Positions 1-30,900 of a DNA stretch of 64,000 bases are shown piece by piece. Below the pieces are notes generated by a model. It was not told where the DNA came from. It saw nothing but the letters and a program-made list of their open reading frames with translations, and made no database searches. Source of the stretch: Branchiostoma floridae (lineage: Eukaryota > Chordata > Leptocardii > Amphioxiformes > Branchiostomatidae); assembly GCF_000003815.2 (NCBI RefSeq), contig NC_049989.1, forward strand, positions 2,774,342 to 2,838,341, in the 5' to 3' direction. A program made the translations under genes and the position numbers. The number at the start of each line of letters is the position of its first letter. Positions within the stretch are counted from its first letter, which is position 1.

Positions 1-533
1 TGCATGTTTGTTTGTCCTGGTGTGTGTTTGCATTTATGTTAATATTGTAGAGTGACAGGATGTGAGGCAGAAGATGTGTAACCGGAAACTGACAGGATGG
101 GAAGGTTGGCCCGGCTCCAAAGTTGGTGCCACTGGCTTGGCCTGGGTCCATTGAAAAATTGAACTCATTCAGTCTGATTATTACCTCTATTGGAAAGGAG
201 GTATTATTTTAATGAAGGTTAGGAACATCCAGGTAATAAAATAAGAAAGGAGGTATTGTTTTTACTCTGCATGTTTGTTTGTCCTGGTGTGTGTTTGCAT
301 TTATTTTGATATTGCAGAGTGACAGGATGTGAGGCAGAAGACGGTGTAACTGGAAACTGGCAGGATGGGAAGGTTGGCTCAGCTCCAAAGTCCAAGCCAC
401 TGGCTGGGTCCAAAACTGCAGGGTCCAAAGTCTGGCAGGAAAAGTGCATACACAGATTTAGCGAGAAATTCACAATGATAAACGTAACATGTTCACAAAA
501 AAACTCTTTGATTTCTTTCCTTGTTTTCTGCAG
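1..533 (+). repeat. Intronic tandem duplication, period 267 bp
   Basis: Sequence from 1 to about 152 (TGCATGTTTGTTTGTCCTGG onward) recurs from 268 to about 412 with scattered changes. It lies in the TAOK intron before exon 534-635. No coding exon was recognised here. Confidence 0.85.
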
Positions 534-17518
<16,985 letters not shown>

Positions 17519-18795
17519 TCCCAAACGTGTTCTCCTCTCAGGCATGCCCATTCTGTACATCTTCTCCTCACAGCCTGGGGTTTAGGGGGCAGGGTGGGAA
17601 GGGGAGGGGGGGTTCCTATAACATGTACAAACTGTGAGGGCAGCCATCGAATGCTTCCAAGGGTTTCCCACTTCTCCTTGTACCCCATAGTTTGCACTCA
17701 GCTCCTCATAGCCTGCTCAAGGGCTGGGAGGGCGACTTTTTAATTCTAAAATCTTTTCACCTGGAGTCAAGGAGGCATGTTCTAGTGCCCAGTGATCACT
17801 GCAGTATTGTACAAAGGAAAGACACAGAGAGAACCCTTCATGTGATGATAAGCTACATGTACAGGACGTGTACATGTGGTTCTTTACATAGCCATGTGAT
17901 ATTCTCTTAGGCTCTTGCAATATTGTGTATAAAGATGCATACGAGACTTTCTACAATTTTGCTTTAAGAAACTACTACTCCCCTCGTTGTTCACTTTTCA
18001 ACATGTTCAGAGACTAATCGTTCGGGGGATTAAATAAGACCACATGCTAGAGTCATATTTTTGGTACTTGTTCTGATGGAAAAAAAAAGGACGTCAATGG
18101 CATTACAGTCCAGTGTTACTGTGTCTAGTGCTTTTTACGATGGCAAACTTTCACTGTGGTGGCGTGGTAGGGTCTCAACAATGGCATGATCTCTCACCCC
18201 CTTGTAATGTAATGTAAAGTAGCCTAATCGACAGCATGAAAGAAATTTTGTAATTAAAGGGTTATATCATTTTTTATTCTATCATTAATGTTATTTTTTA
18301 AAAAGATAAACTGTTAAGAGAATTATTTAACAAGTTGGGGTATTTCCAATGTTTCTGTTCTTCACTGTATGTACAAAAAATTTGCCTCTGATTCTGGAGA
18401 GAAAAATCAGTGTTCTGTAACGAACTTATGAAGTCGTACATGAAAAGTTGTTTAAGAAGTAGAGAAACACTTTCAAACTTTAGCTAAGAAGAGTGAGAGA
18501 GAGAGAGAGAAATGTTTTTTGAAATCTAGCCTAACTCTTGGTACTGTAACATTTGGTAGGTTTTCATGTTCTACTGGCTAGGGAGTTTGTACAGGAAAAA
18601 TAATCTTAAGTAATTATGAGCTGCTAACAAAAATTGCGTGCAAATGTTTTTCTTTTTCCTTGGGTTTTCCTGGTGTTTTTTTTTTTTTTTAAGAAAGAAA
18701 GAGTTAGCAACCGAGATAAAAAGAGAAAAACTAATTGATTTTTACCACCCTCATGTACACTTCAGTCACTGGATCAATAAATGCTGGGTATCTGT
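17519..18795 (+). other. TAOK 3' untranslated region (predicted)
   Basis: AT-rich sequence after the stop, with a GA run near 18493-18510 and a T run near 18678. The best polyadenylation signal is AATAAA at 18776-18781; ATTAAA at about 18255 is an earlier option. The transcript end is inferred. Confidence 0.5.
18776..18781 (+). terminator. Candidate poly(A) signal of TAOK
   Basis: AATAAA on the coding strand 1.26 kb after the stop codon. No cleavage-site evidence is available. Confidence 0.4.
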
Positions 18796-19741
18796 TTTTA
18801 TACACATCCGAGTCTCTTGGTCTTCATTCTTCTTACATTTATAGGTGTAAAACTTGTACATACATACATGTAGCAGTACAGTAACTGTTACAAAGCATTT
18901 TAATCATGTACAAATGACTATATAGGTTACTATCAGAGGGAAAGTGAACCAGTTTTTGCTCACTGAAGAGCCAGTCTTCCAGTCTGGTTGTGACAGAGAG
19001 GACAGAGGCTATGTTCACAAGTTCATTGTACTGGGGAAGTTTCCCCCAAAGCTCTTTTTGACAAGCACAATGGACAACAAGAGTCCATAAGACATGAAAC
19101 TCTGATGTAATCTAGGAATGTTTGAGTTTCTCATGTCATGATGGGCAATGTGGTTCTCTTATATGGATCAAAAGCGGCCCCTAACAACCACTGACAGTAC
19201 TGCAACTGTTACAGTATAGTGATGCCGACCTAACGGGTGACCTGCAGTGATTACTTCAGCAGCTAGGGGTCCCCACTGCCATGTCCAGTCTTGCAAATTA
19301 TCACATGGACAAATTCATTGTTCTCACTTTTCATCAGTCCGTCATTGTCACATGACATGACAATCATCACAGCATTTGCCAATAAATTGTCCAAATTGGG
19401 TCATTATTTGCATAATATCTGCCTAAAGTTTGAAACTTTGGATCTCAGTTCAGTCATTCCTAGGACAATTAATTGCTACTAGGCTTTTATTCCTAACTTG
19501 GCGGAAGTCCCCTATTACTATTTGGCCAGGTGGGAGTCTAGTAGAGACTAGTTTTAACTGCCCTACTGCAGTCTTCACAACAGTTTATTTGGCCTAGATC
19601 ACACAAACTTTCATGTGCCGAGCATGGACCAAAGCTGTGCGGAAGTCCAACTTCTGTCTGCCAGAAGGGCTCACACAACTCATCGCAGATTACTAAGGAA
19701 GCCGGCCTCTTCTGTACTGCCGTTCCCTATGGGGTGTTGGT

Positions 19742-19918
19742 TAATCTCCAAGCAGATCCTATGGTGCCATAAGATAGTATCAAAGCTGGCTTAGGAGTAC
19801 AGCTGGCCAAAGGGAGTCATTAGCCACTCTGGTAGCCAAACACACTTCTAGGCCGGCTTTACTCCTCTGGCAGCTTTTGATACTATCTTATGCTATCGTA
19901 GGATCTGCTTGGAGATTA
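19742..19918 (+). mobile_element. Fold-back MITE family B, copy 2
   Basis: TAATCTCCAAGCAGATCCTA faces TAGGATCTGCTTGGAGATTA, and AAGATAGTATCAAAGCTGGC faces its near inverse. It is intergenic, between the TAOK and MTMR 3' ends. Confidence 0.85.
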
Positions 19919-20254
19919 GGTGTTGGTGACTTTTGGGAAGTGCTGCCAAGAACAGTAGTACCTAGAGTCTTTGGATAGGTATGAAGTGTTTGAGACACTT
20001 TTCCTTGGGCGTATATCTAGATGCTACTCTGAGAAAGAGTTGAACATTCCATGGACATTCAAGGAACGTCACAAACGTTAAGGCTAACTGCTCTACCTGT
20101 GGTGGGAATTATAGCTACGGTAGTTCTTTGTTTCTCGCAAAATGAATTATTAACTTAGCAACCATCATTCCTAGATATCAAATGTAACTGTGAACATTCT
20201 GACAACATCCATACTATTAATACATGCACATGGTGACTAGACTTAATTGCACAC

Positions 20255-20334
20255 TAGCCTGGAGTTCAGCCTTGTTCGCAGGTAGCAACCTTCGGGAACG
20301 GACTAAAGCGAACAAGGCTGGACTCCAGGCTATT
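20255..20334 (+). repeat. Perfect-arm hairpin element
   Basis: AGCCTGGAGTTCAGCCTTGT faces its near reverse complement ending CAAGGCTGGACTCCAGGCT, with a loop of about 35 nt. It is a short fold-back element. Confidence 0.8.
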
Positions 20335-20411
20335 GCTGACAGTCTGGATACATGATAACATGGCGTAATGATAAACAAAAACAAGACACGACAGTAGTAC
20401 CAGTCCGGTAG

Positions 20412-20417
20412 TTTATT
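20412..20417 (-). terminator. Possible poly(A) signal of the MTMR gene
   Basis: AATAAA on the minus strand, 3.2 kb after the MTMR stop. MTMR3/4 transcripts have long 3' UTRs in vertebrates (general knowledge). Linking this signal to the gene is a guess. Confidence 0.25.
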
Positions 20418-23400
20418 GTTACTTAAGCCTGAGCAGCTTGCCAAGCATCAAGCATTTCCTCCAACATGACCATTCATTTAACACTATAGAACAAAAATAT
20501 CTCAACTTCAGCACCCATTCATTTCTGGATACTTTCTTCTTATTTCATTCATAAATTCTTCTCATGTTCTCATTTTGCCCCTGAAATAACCTCTAGGTTA
20601 GGCAGCCATTTACATCTCTGCCATATATTCCATTTTTTTCTGTACACTAACAAGCTATCGTTAAAGCTGGGGTTATTCTCTGGCAATACACAAATTCCTA
20701 GGCACCAATTCATACAGCCAGGGAGGCAGAATGGCTCTATTTGTACAACATTGCATCATCAGCCATTTTCTACATTATAACATGACCCAATGGAAACAAT
20801 TGTTACCTGGCTGCCTAACCTTACAACTAGGGGGATTTACTAATAAATTCAACCTTCCCACTATTAAGCAGTCTTTAATATACCCATCAGTTCACAGTAG
20901 GCATATCTCTGCCTTAAAAATGTATTCATCTTGCTGCGCTTCTTCCATTTCATAGCTTCTGGTAACATCTTTACTGTTGAGCAAGCACCATTTTAGATCA
21001 TTTGTAAAATATCAGTTGGTCTGTACCGTGACTACAGCCCTCTCCAAACCATTTCAAGGCATACACGCAACAGATTTCTTATCTTGGTTAACATGTTTTA
21101 TGTATAAGTCCTGTTTTTGCTCATTCAAATTATTAGTGACGACTTTTCCCCCTTCCAATAAAAACCTGTTTTGACTTTCTTTCAAACGCCAAACCCTTCA
21201 CTAAGAAAGTCGCGGTTCTTAAAACCTGAGAATTGAACATTACAACTTTCTTAAATCAAGTAACTGTTTGACCTAGTATACCAAGGTTAAAACTCTCATC
21301 AACCTATCCTGTTGTAAAATGGGCTATTCTGTTTTAAGTAACTGGTAACTGCCAGGGTCGAATGCTATCACAAAATAGGAGAACTCTCACTAGGCCTTAC
21401 GTTATTTCTAAACCCTTTCACTGGACAAAGGTCTAATCTTGGTTGGGACTGACAAAACTGGGCTGACCGTTTATGCGACAAATTTAACATTGCTTTTCTT
21501 TGGTTTCTGGGTAAGACAAATGTGGTACAACAATGCCACCTTTCGCAGCTTATTAAGCTTGTGGGACACTTTTAACCACATCTTTTCAACAGATAGTTAA
21601 GACTAATTGTTACAGGATCGGGGAGTTCAGACTGCTAAAAGTGGAATGTCACACTATCAGTATATGTCTTGACATTGTAGCAGCTAGGTCATGTCATCAA
21701 CACTGTCTGTATTATCAATTCTGAATCATCTTTGCAGCCTTACAACAGTAAAAGCAGCACTACTATCCAAAACATCTGTCTGTTCAAGGAGCTTTTATCA
21801 ACAGGATAAAAGCTCCTTGGTCTGTTAGAACACGAAAGTACAGTTTCTTTGAAGGAGGAATGCATACAACAGTAGTACATGTACTTCATGTCAAATGACA
21901 TTCTTTTAGTTCCTGCTTGTTTCTGCATTTTAATTCCAACACCCTTTCTGCTGTTACTGTGTAGCCAGTAGATATAAGACTATTCAAGGCTAGAAGGGGG
22001 GGAGGGGTCCAGGCTACTGCTTTTTGAAAATCTTACTCTAAAAATGTTCATACACATCAAACTGAGTGCCATTTTCTTGCTATATCCATGACTCTTTTCT
22101 TGTTCACATTCGTCTGAAATACCCCTTGCAGCCACCTCCTTCTTTCTGGTCTATCAATCAAGAAAAGATGCCAATTTGCAGTCCTGGTGACCATGAATGC
22201 GGGGCAAAACAGCTAACAACTTTCTTCCCAATGTACCTACAGTTGTACATTTTGTTTAAGTGGAAATATCCTACAGAACTTTTGGCACAATCTATAGGCA
22301 GAACAGGACAGTGGGATATCTACAAAAAATGCCTGAGATTTTTGGATCGAGAAAGAAAAGCAGTACTGCTTTATCATATAACAAAGGGGTTTATACAGCA
22401 GAAAACAATATTTTCTTGAGTCAGCAATATATAAGATCCTTTACCAGTTACAGATGCTGAAAATGGGTGACCCTGAAGTTTACATTGAGCTTTTAGACTA
22501 GAGCCACCATCATATGGCCATCTTAAATCAATCTCAATGTCAATTTCATATTTACGTTGTCCTGACATACATGGCATTATGTTTCTTCTCCTCTAAAATA
22601 ATGGTAATACATCATATGGGACAAATTGTTCAAAAAGTAAGAAAAACTGTGCGTTTCTCAAGAGTAATGTTAATGTTTTAACTCAGATTTCTTGGAATTG
22701 CGCCCACTTTTCAAAGGATATCCGAACAAGTTCTCCTATGAAATATCGTACAGAAGAAATGATACTGATAGTACCCAAATCCATTTGCACCGGATAAATT
22801 GGAAAATTCATGGCATAACACTGTTCGCAAATCATTAACACTATAATAACATTAGCTTGTCTAAAATCAAATTCATTGAATATGCACCGCCATTAGTAAA
22901 TTTGTATTTTTTTTCTGAACTTTTACAGCTTGCATCCCAAACCATTACATCAGAGCATACCAGTCAAGTTGCCAGAATGGAGATTTTTTTACAGTCTTTC
23001 TCAAAACAAGATATGTGTAGTGAATTCATTTTTTTTCAGTGAGAATGCATCTTATCATTTTAAGCATTTGCTTCAGAATTGATGGATGTTTCAACATGTG
23101 TTAAGAACAAAAAGGTGACAAAATGAAGAGTTCAGGCCTCTAAAACCCAGGAGATTTTGCAAAAACCAGGAAACTTGACGTGTACACTACAAACTGAAGC
23201 CCCAGGTTCTGCAACAGTCTCTCTCCCTGTCCACTCACACTTGGGTTGCTTGCACATGGTGTAGAAATCTTAGCTGCTCCAGAAGACCCAAACCCACAGC
23301 AACATTAGGCAGGGGAACTAACTCCTTAGTGCCATCTCCTTAAGCACAGCCCTGTCACTCCACAGACTCAACCACAACGGTCCACATCCTGACAGTTCTG

Positions 23401-23592
23401 ACTTACTTGTGGAGGATCGGAAAACTACGCACACAGTACCTCAAAGCAGGGGTGGCAGTGGGATTAAAACTGGGCATGAATATGTACAATACGTAAGTCA
23501 GAGCTGCTTGGAAACGGACCGGCGTGCTCGAGTCTAGGGGGCGGCAGGGCTAGCCGTTATCGTCACACAATGAACCATGGAGAAATCTTCTG
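20418..23592 (-). other. Probable MTMR 3' UTR and intergenic sequence
   Basis: No ORF here resembles a known protein. It contains a small hairpin at about 21786-21820 (AAGGAGCTTTTATC facing GATAAAAGCTCCTT), which has a relative at about 55905-55940. How much is 3' UTR cannot be told from sequence. Confidence 0.35.
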
Positions 23593-24906
23593 TTAATTAC
23601 TGGCAGCTGATGCGGCTATTGGTTGTTCCGTCTGAAAATCTGACAGCGTCTTGGTGTCTTCCTCCTCCTCCTCCTCCAGTGAGATTTCGAACACCTGCTC
23701 CGAGGTCGTTTCCATCAGCTTGTCGTAACAAGGCAGGCAGACGCGGACTGGGTCAAAGAGTTGCTCTGTGGGGATGGAGATCTTCTTCTCTGAGCAGATG
23801 TCACAGAACACGTGTCCACAGCTCCTGTGGGAATCACAAGAGGATGGTTTTAGTATGTAGTAGTATCCAGTAGTACAACAACATCTATTTCGTTATGGCA
23901 TTGGGTGTGAGACAAGAATTGCACAGTGAATGACATCAGTTTCTTCAATGCACCACAGTATTCAGTAACAAACAAAACTGAAAGTACAGATTGTACCTAA
24001 AAGTAAAACTTGAACGTATCTATCACTGATTCTTTTTATTTCAAACACAAACTGACCCATAGTAAAAACATACATTGTAACAATGAGAATGTATAATATA
24101 TATTATATGATATATATAATCCAACATTTAAAGAAATACAGCAATCTAGATACAAAGATGCTTCCAGAGGTTTTTGAAGTACCTATTGCAGTAGAATGAA
24201 TTAAGCACTTAAGCACAGACCAGGCTTTTAGCTAGGATTTTATAATTGGGAGTCCAAACTTATTGGTAAGTCGAGGTAAGTGACTATTGTAGGGGGGCAT
24301 CCACCTTCCATGGTGCAGAGTTTTTTATGATTTTAAGTTAAAACAGTGCATTCTAAGGTATCCCAAGAGGCAAAAATACTGTTACAGATGTCACAGTAGA
24401 AGACTGTGACAACAGATGACCTGTAGCATCCCTGGTCAATCAGAATTTTATGCTTGTCAGAGGATTTTCTCCCCAGTATAGGGCGTCCAGGGGGCATCAA
24501 ATTTCTTGTTATTCTAAAAAAAGTGCGTCCAGATGACGCGTTGACGCATGCCTGGCTAAAAGCCTGGCACAGACTGTACAATGGTGTTAAATGGGTGGGA
24601 AAGCCAATATACAAATGTGTCAGTCAAGTGGAGTGCAAACATTTCACTACAGGTTTTACTTCTTACCACCCAAGTTTTTCAATGGACTATCCCAGAGTTG
24701 ACCCCTGACCTGCAGTGGTGTTTCCTGCGAGCCATCCAGAACTCGAGGTTGCAGCCCATGCAGCGGTTGACGGCGTGGTCAGGCACCCACAGTGTCACAC
24801 TGGCGTCGCGCTCCTCCACCTGCTCCCAGCTCACGTCCGACATCTCCGTGCTGCAGTTGGACAGAGAGGGCTGCTCCTCGCTGCGTTCAGAGTCGGGCAA
24901 CGACAG
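23593..24906 (-). other. MTMR3/4: MTMR FYVE zinc finger, two exons
   Basis: Exon 24906-24710 carries WVPD and RRKHHCR, the PI3P-binding motifs. Exon 23824-23593 carries the second half. All eight zinc Cys are visible as pairs: CMGC, CRSC across the splice, CDIC and CLPC. A family A MITE at 24230-24567 sits in the intron between them. Confidence 0.95.
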
Positions 24907-27900
24907 CTACAATGTAATATGTAATGATGAGTCTGTTAGCGCCAACTTTGGCTACATGTGCTACAACTTCAATTCAAACTTTAAATGTTACCAGTGTTTG
25001 TTGGTAAGAAACCAAGTGAAAATTATTCTTTAAAACCAATATTCCTTAAAACCTCTTCCTTAAAGTAGGTATTCCAACCAAAATTTCAAAAACACAATAC
25101 AATGACTGTTTTTACTGTTTCTGAAAGAGCTAACCAAGAGGAGTAAAATGCTTTTTAAATGAAGCAAATATCTTGAAGGGTTGCTGAGATATGGCTCCAC
25201 AAAGTTGCCAAAACCTACCCTCAGATATGGCCGGCTGCGCGATAAACTATGAAAATTAACAAAATACCTTTTTTGAGGGTTGATGAAAAGGTAAGTAAAG
25301 GCTGCAAAGCTTGTTTTATCTTATTTCCCGGTAATATGTACTACATAGAATCACTCCAGAGAGTTCTGAACATTCATGTCATTTTATTATGTTTTTACAC
25401 AGGGTCGAAGTATGCATTTCACAACAAATTACACAGGTGGCACCGTGACCTTTGACCCCTGGAGAAGGAAAAATCCTCCAAAGATCACACACTTGTATCT
25501 CTTGACAGGAACAACCCTCTCCTTCAATATTTTACACATAACAGCACCCACTGGTGTCCTTTCACACAATAATTGTCATCTTATCTGTAATTCTTTAAAA
25601 AATAAGTAAATTTGGGTTTAAAAGTTCACATTTTGGGTTACGGTCAATGGTGTTTTTTGCACCAGTTGAGTCGCATTGCAGAAGATTAAATATCATGCTT
25701 CATATACTTTTGCAATGTACACAACAAATATACCAACAATGTCATATCCATAGAATATCAGCAATATTAATTGCCTTATAACAAGGTCAACTTGGTCAAG
25801 GTGAAAGGTAAGTGTGTGAATACATGTATGTCGCATTATTTTCATGTTAAGTCATGATGTTACACAGCATCAACAGTACAACTTTACACTTGTAATTGTA
25901 TAATAAAATATAGAAGACAGATGTTAGTACTAATAAGAGATAGAATATCAATATGTAGACATTGTGTAAACACTAAATTTATTAGGATAAGTTCAACATT
26001 TTTCAAGGTCAAAGGCTGTCTTCAGGATACATACAATCGATACAGATTTCTTTGATGTACTTGCAGGTACATGTACTTCTCCTTATCTAATCAATACTAT
26101 ATATAATAATTCAAGGTAAACAACTTTTCACAAAAACAACAGGCTTACTTATCATTCTCTGTGGTAGCAACAGTATTCTTTAAACAAACTTAATGCTGAT
26201 AATGGAACTGGCTGCACAACTTGTAAACATTATGTTTGACCTCTACCATTCAATATCTCCGCTCCGCTCTCCAGTCTTATATCAGCTACATCTGGGAGTT
26301 GGTACAATCTACATTCCACCTGGAAAACAAAATTATTTGAGTTTTATGATTAACATGTCTACCATGGTGATAATGTTCTTACATCTGAGGGGATGACGAC
26401 CTACTCCAGTACCACGTCTGATGTTCATCTACATCATCATCTTTCTTATGACTTATGACTTCTTTCTTTCTTGTGACGAAAGGATCAGAATGATCCAATA
26501 ATGAAATAAAGAATTCAATAAAGAAAGACAGGCAAGTTGGGGGTAAGGAATAGATTAACTTATCATCATTAAGTAGATAAATACCTGCAACAAGATGGAA
26601 GGAGGTAAGTGTCACTGTTTCTGAGCCATCTTCTGCGACTGAACCTCAGTACCAACTGCGTCAACCTCGCCCGGTCAGTAGGAACCTGGCTGATAGTAGA
26701 GACAAGAATATAATATTGCAGGTAAGTACAGATTTAGGATTTTTGCTACACCAGAAAAGTCGAGCAAAAAATCACTTGGCAAAATCTGACAAAGAATGCA
26801 CAATCTGGTTGCAAAATTTTTTCACGTTGACAATGAATATGCCATTCGTGTTTTGAAAAATTTGGGCATAGGTTCCCCGGCTGACCCCTAACCGGGGGCC
26901 CGCGGTGCCTCAAGTTCAACAAGTGAAAAAAATACACAATGGTATTTTAGACTTGGAACGAGGCAAGAAATGATTCACACGAACAGTAACGATGACATTG
27001 AAAAGATACAATTGATATTTTCTAAAAAAAATTGGGCATAGGTTCCCCGGCTGACCCCTAACCGGGCCACGGTGCCTCAAGTTCAACAAAAGTGAAAAAA
27101 ATTATCCATATGTAAAATATACTAAAGAAAGCAATAAACTAAGAATAATTAATAAGAAATAATTACTAAGAAACATTTTACATTACATGTAAGTTTCATG
27201 ACTAAAACATGGATAAAGAAACACTGCATAGAAATTATATTGCTGGGATTGACTTGAGAAAAAATTGTTCAAAGCACATTTTCTTCAACATGCCCCCCTC
27301 CCCCAAACACTACGAGTTGTATCAAGTATTTTACCTTGAAATTCTTCATCCATAGCGTCGAAAAATGTTCTATTTGTGCCGCTTCAGTGACATATCCTCC
27401 GTTTCTGAGGGGCGCGGGGCCCAAAATTTGGCGCGTTAGGATCGCGCGGCGCCGCCGGCCGGCCAAATCGGGGCGATCGTCGGGGAAAACAGCCCGCCGC
27501 TTTGCGAGTGTGCATGTTATAAACATGCCGATTACATCAAAACGTAGCCCTGTTTTTTGTCGTCAGTTTGGCACCAGGAACAAGAAGAAAAAATAAAGTT
27601 CGATCGGTGATTTTTATCATTAAAGATCGACGATTCCTTTCAAATTGACTTTTGTCCCCCGAAAAATAAATTTTTCCTCATGTTCCAGGCATCATTTTAA
27701 AGCTTGAAATGTGCTCTTTCAAATGGTACAACTTTCATTCTGCTGCGGTCTAAGACGGCGAAGCGCAAGCGCGGTAAAGTCAGGGGTCACGGCGGCTGCA
27801 TCCGGAAGTATTGAAACCACGATCTGAAACCCAGGCCTCCCCGCTTACGGCGCGCCGTTTTCACCGGCGAATTTCTGGCGTTTTAAACAATTTACAAGCA

Positions 27901-30900
27901 AAATAAACACATCACAGGAAAGAGAAACTTATATCCTTTATTTTGATGGGTAAATTTGCCTCTAGAACCGGATAGTTTTTGTACCGCGGGTGTGGGAAGA
28001 TGGTAGCAAATTTACGGATCGCCGTACGGCAGAGGGTTTTCGCGGTAGCGTTGGAATACCTACTTAAAGTATTGATATTTGATACTTTAGACTCATGCTA
28101 GTACTTACCAAGTACAAATAGAGATTCAACTGGAGTTACAACAAAGTCCTTCATACCCAACTAAGTGATACTAGTAATACCTAGCCAACACTAAAGTGAC
28201 AGTCTGTCAATTTCATCAGGGTAATGAAATTGAACTGCAGCTTGGAGTCACTGTTGCACGTTCCTTGCAGCATGTGGTGACTTAATCAGGGTTCATGAGT
28301 GGAGTAGATTTTCTAGCAGGTTTACCAGTTCTATGATTAAGAGTCAGGAGAGCTCACCTCCTCGTCACACCCCTCTCCGTTCAGCCCCGAGGAGACACAG
28401 ACCCCGCCCTTCTGGTACTGGTGGATCACCTTCATGGCTGTCTGCAGCTGGCGACGCAGAGCCTCCACCTCTCCCTGTGGGGGCAAAGGTCAACACATCT
28501 TCAACAACATGGGACACATATATATTCTACATGACTGTGTATTGGGCCCTAACATCACTGAGGACCCGGTACTAGAATCAACATGACTGACTACCAAGAT
28601 ACAAATGCATGACCTTCAACAAGACCACAGCATGTTCAGGACACAAAAAATGGAAGTTCTGCTGCAGTACCAAGATTGGCCTTGATATCTGGGAGTGTTC
28701 ACATCACCAAGCTTACATACCAAATCCATCCAAAGGTTTTTAAGTCATTGCTCAGGATTTACATACACATACATATACATAGACATGTCCAAACTTTACC
28801 TAGTATTTTTCATGAAGGTATACCTATGCGTACCTACTTCACAACATTTGCATATTAGCATACTCTCTGCACCTTACATTTTGTTACAATTTTCCTCCCT
28901 ACACAACAGGTCCCATCCTGCCTTGTCCATCCTGAGACAGCTCAACAGTTTTTGGCGGAGATAAATAAGAGCACAACATTAACAACAACAACAAAAGGAG
29001 AGCCTACCTTGTGACCAACATCTATCTGGTGCAGTCTTTGCTGTACCACATCTCTGATAGTTGTCAGTCCGTCCACGTCTAGATGGCGACTCAGTGTGTT
29101 CATGTTTGGACTGACGGACGACTCTTCGGGTATGCCTTCTGCCTTGCCCCTCTCCCCGATGCCATTGGGTACGGCACCCCCCGGGCTGACTGGCGCGGCA
29201 GGCTTGCAGCTCTGGTCGGGAGTGGTTGTGGCAGGTTGTAAGCTGCGCGTCATGTCCTTGTGCTGCGCCGCGTGGCCGTTTTGGTAGAATATTGCAGATT
29301 TGCTAGCGAGATGTAGACACTTGCTACAGGTGTGCATGCACATGCTCCCATTCAGGGGGTTGCTAGGCTTACTAGGTGCAGTGATGGTGCTGGACGAGAG
29401 TCTAGAGTTTTCCCCACCCCGCCGTACGTGGTTCTTCATTGCCAACGGACACATGCCATTTATTCCAGGCTTCTTCTTTTCATGGGAGTCATCGACAAAG
29501 GAGTTGCTAATGTCACTAGTGCTTGTGCTAACGCTGGAGCTATGTTCTAGCTTTAGCGCTGGGATTTCTTCTTCTAGACCGTTTTCCTTAGCAGCAGGAT
29601 TGCCGTGCCCATTGCACATTATTTCCGTGTCCTCACACCCACTGACACCATTGCAGTAGGAGCTAGGAGGAGATGCTGGTCTCTCTTTACATTCCACAGT
29701 CTCGGCAGTTATTGTCTCTGTCGAGCTCTCCATGCGATCCTTCTGGTTCAAGTCTTCATTTGTTGCTACACTAGTGTTAACAGTTTCTTCTTTTGGATGC
29801 TCCTCGCTATGGACACCATTTGAAAAAGTTTTAGATGTCTCCCCGTCTGGGGTCCCAGGGGGTGTTTCTATTTCATCAGGGGGATGCTGCTGCTCTTTCT
29901 TGTGGAATGCTACGGTGTCTTCGTGAATGGATAAGCTGTGAGCTGACGTGTTTGATTCGTCCATGATTCCGTTGATCTCCGAATCAGTCAGTTCACTGTT
30001 GTACTCGACGGTGGCGGCGTGGTTTGTGCTCGTGTCCGTATCGTGCGATATGAGCTTGTCCGGTCGCCAGTCCGTGAGGTTGGTGTCGCTGGACGTCCGC
30101 ATGAGCCCGCCGCCGTTCTCCATGCTCTCGCTGATGGCGGCCTGGATATCGTCGCAGGAGCGCGTCTTCTGTACGCGTCCCGACAGGAGGGAGGGTTCCT
30201 GGGGGAGGGGGGTGGTGTAGGGTTGCTCTTCTGTGGGCGTGGTGGGAGACTGGTTGGACAGGTACACTGTAGTCCACAGGAGGAGGTTGCGAACGTGGCA
30301 AACCGGCCGCATCACCTGCACATGACGGAAATGTGCTCAACAATCAGTTCCTTGGGGAAAAAAATTACCAAATAGAAATAAAATGGGGCAAAGATGTTAC
30401 ATTTGATGTCTGAATTGAAATATGAGATTGTACAGATTGATATACTGATGAATGCCAAGGGGATGAGTCAGTGACCTCTACAACATTACAAATGAAAAGA
30501 TGTAAGCCTGGCATACTAGAATTTTTCAATTGGTTATGAAATTCAAAATCTAAATTTACGTATTTCAGACAATCTTATCTCTATCATTTGGCTGTGATAT
30601 TCTTTTAATGTATATGTAGCAGTTCTATGAACTAATCTGTCAGTTAAGCTACCTTTTATAGTTTCCATGTAGCATTACGGATGGAAATACAAGAGGAAAT
30701 CTTGGATTGGTGGCCCCCTTACCTGGTCAGCGCTTGGACTGTACAGGTAATTCCTAAAAGCTCGTCTGTCGGACTTAAGAAGTGACCAGACCGAGCAGGT
30801 GCGATCCCGCACGGCGTTCTTTGCCCGCTCTGCCGGACTGTTACACAGGAATGTGCCATATAGGGTAGAGTAGGTATGATGCACTAGCTTCACCTGTGAG

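Noticed and set aside
22066-22419. 117-residue plus-strand ORF between TAOK and MTMR
   Set aside because: No recognisable motif, no exon context, and likely antisense to the MTMR 3' UTR.
27269-27596. Basic ORFs in the GC-rich core of the 3-kb element
   Set aside because: Short, no transposase motif; Arg-rich reading follows from GC content.
29096-30375. Several plus-strand ORFs opposite the large MTMR exon
   Set aside because: Shadows of the 436-residue linker exon on the other strand.
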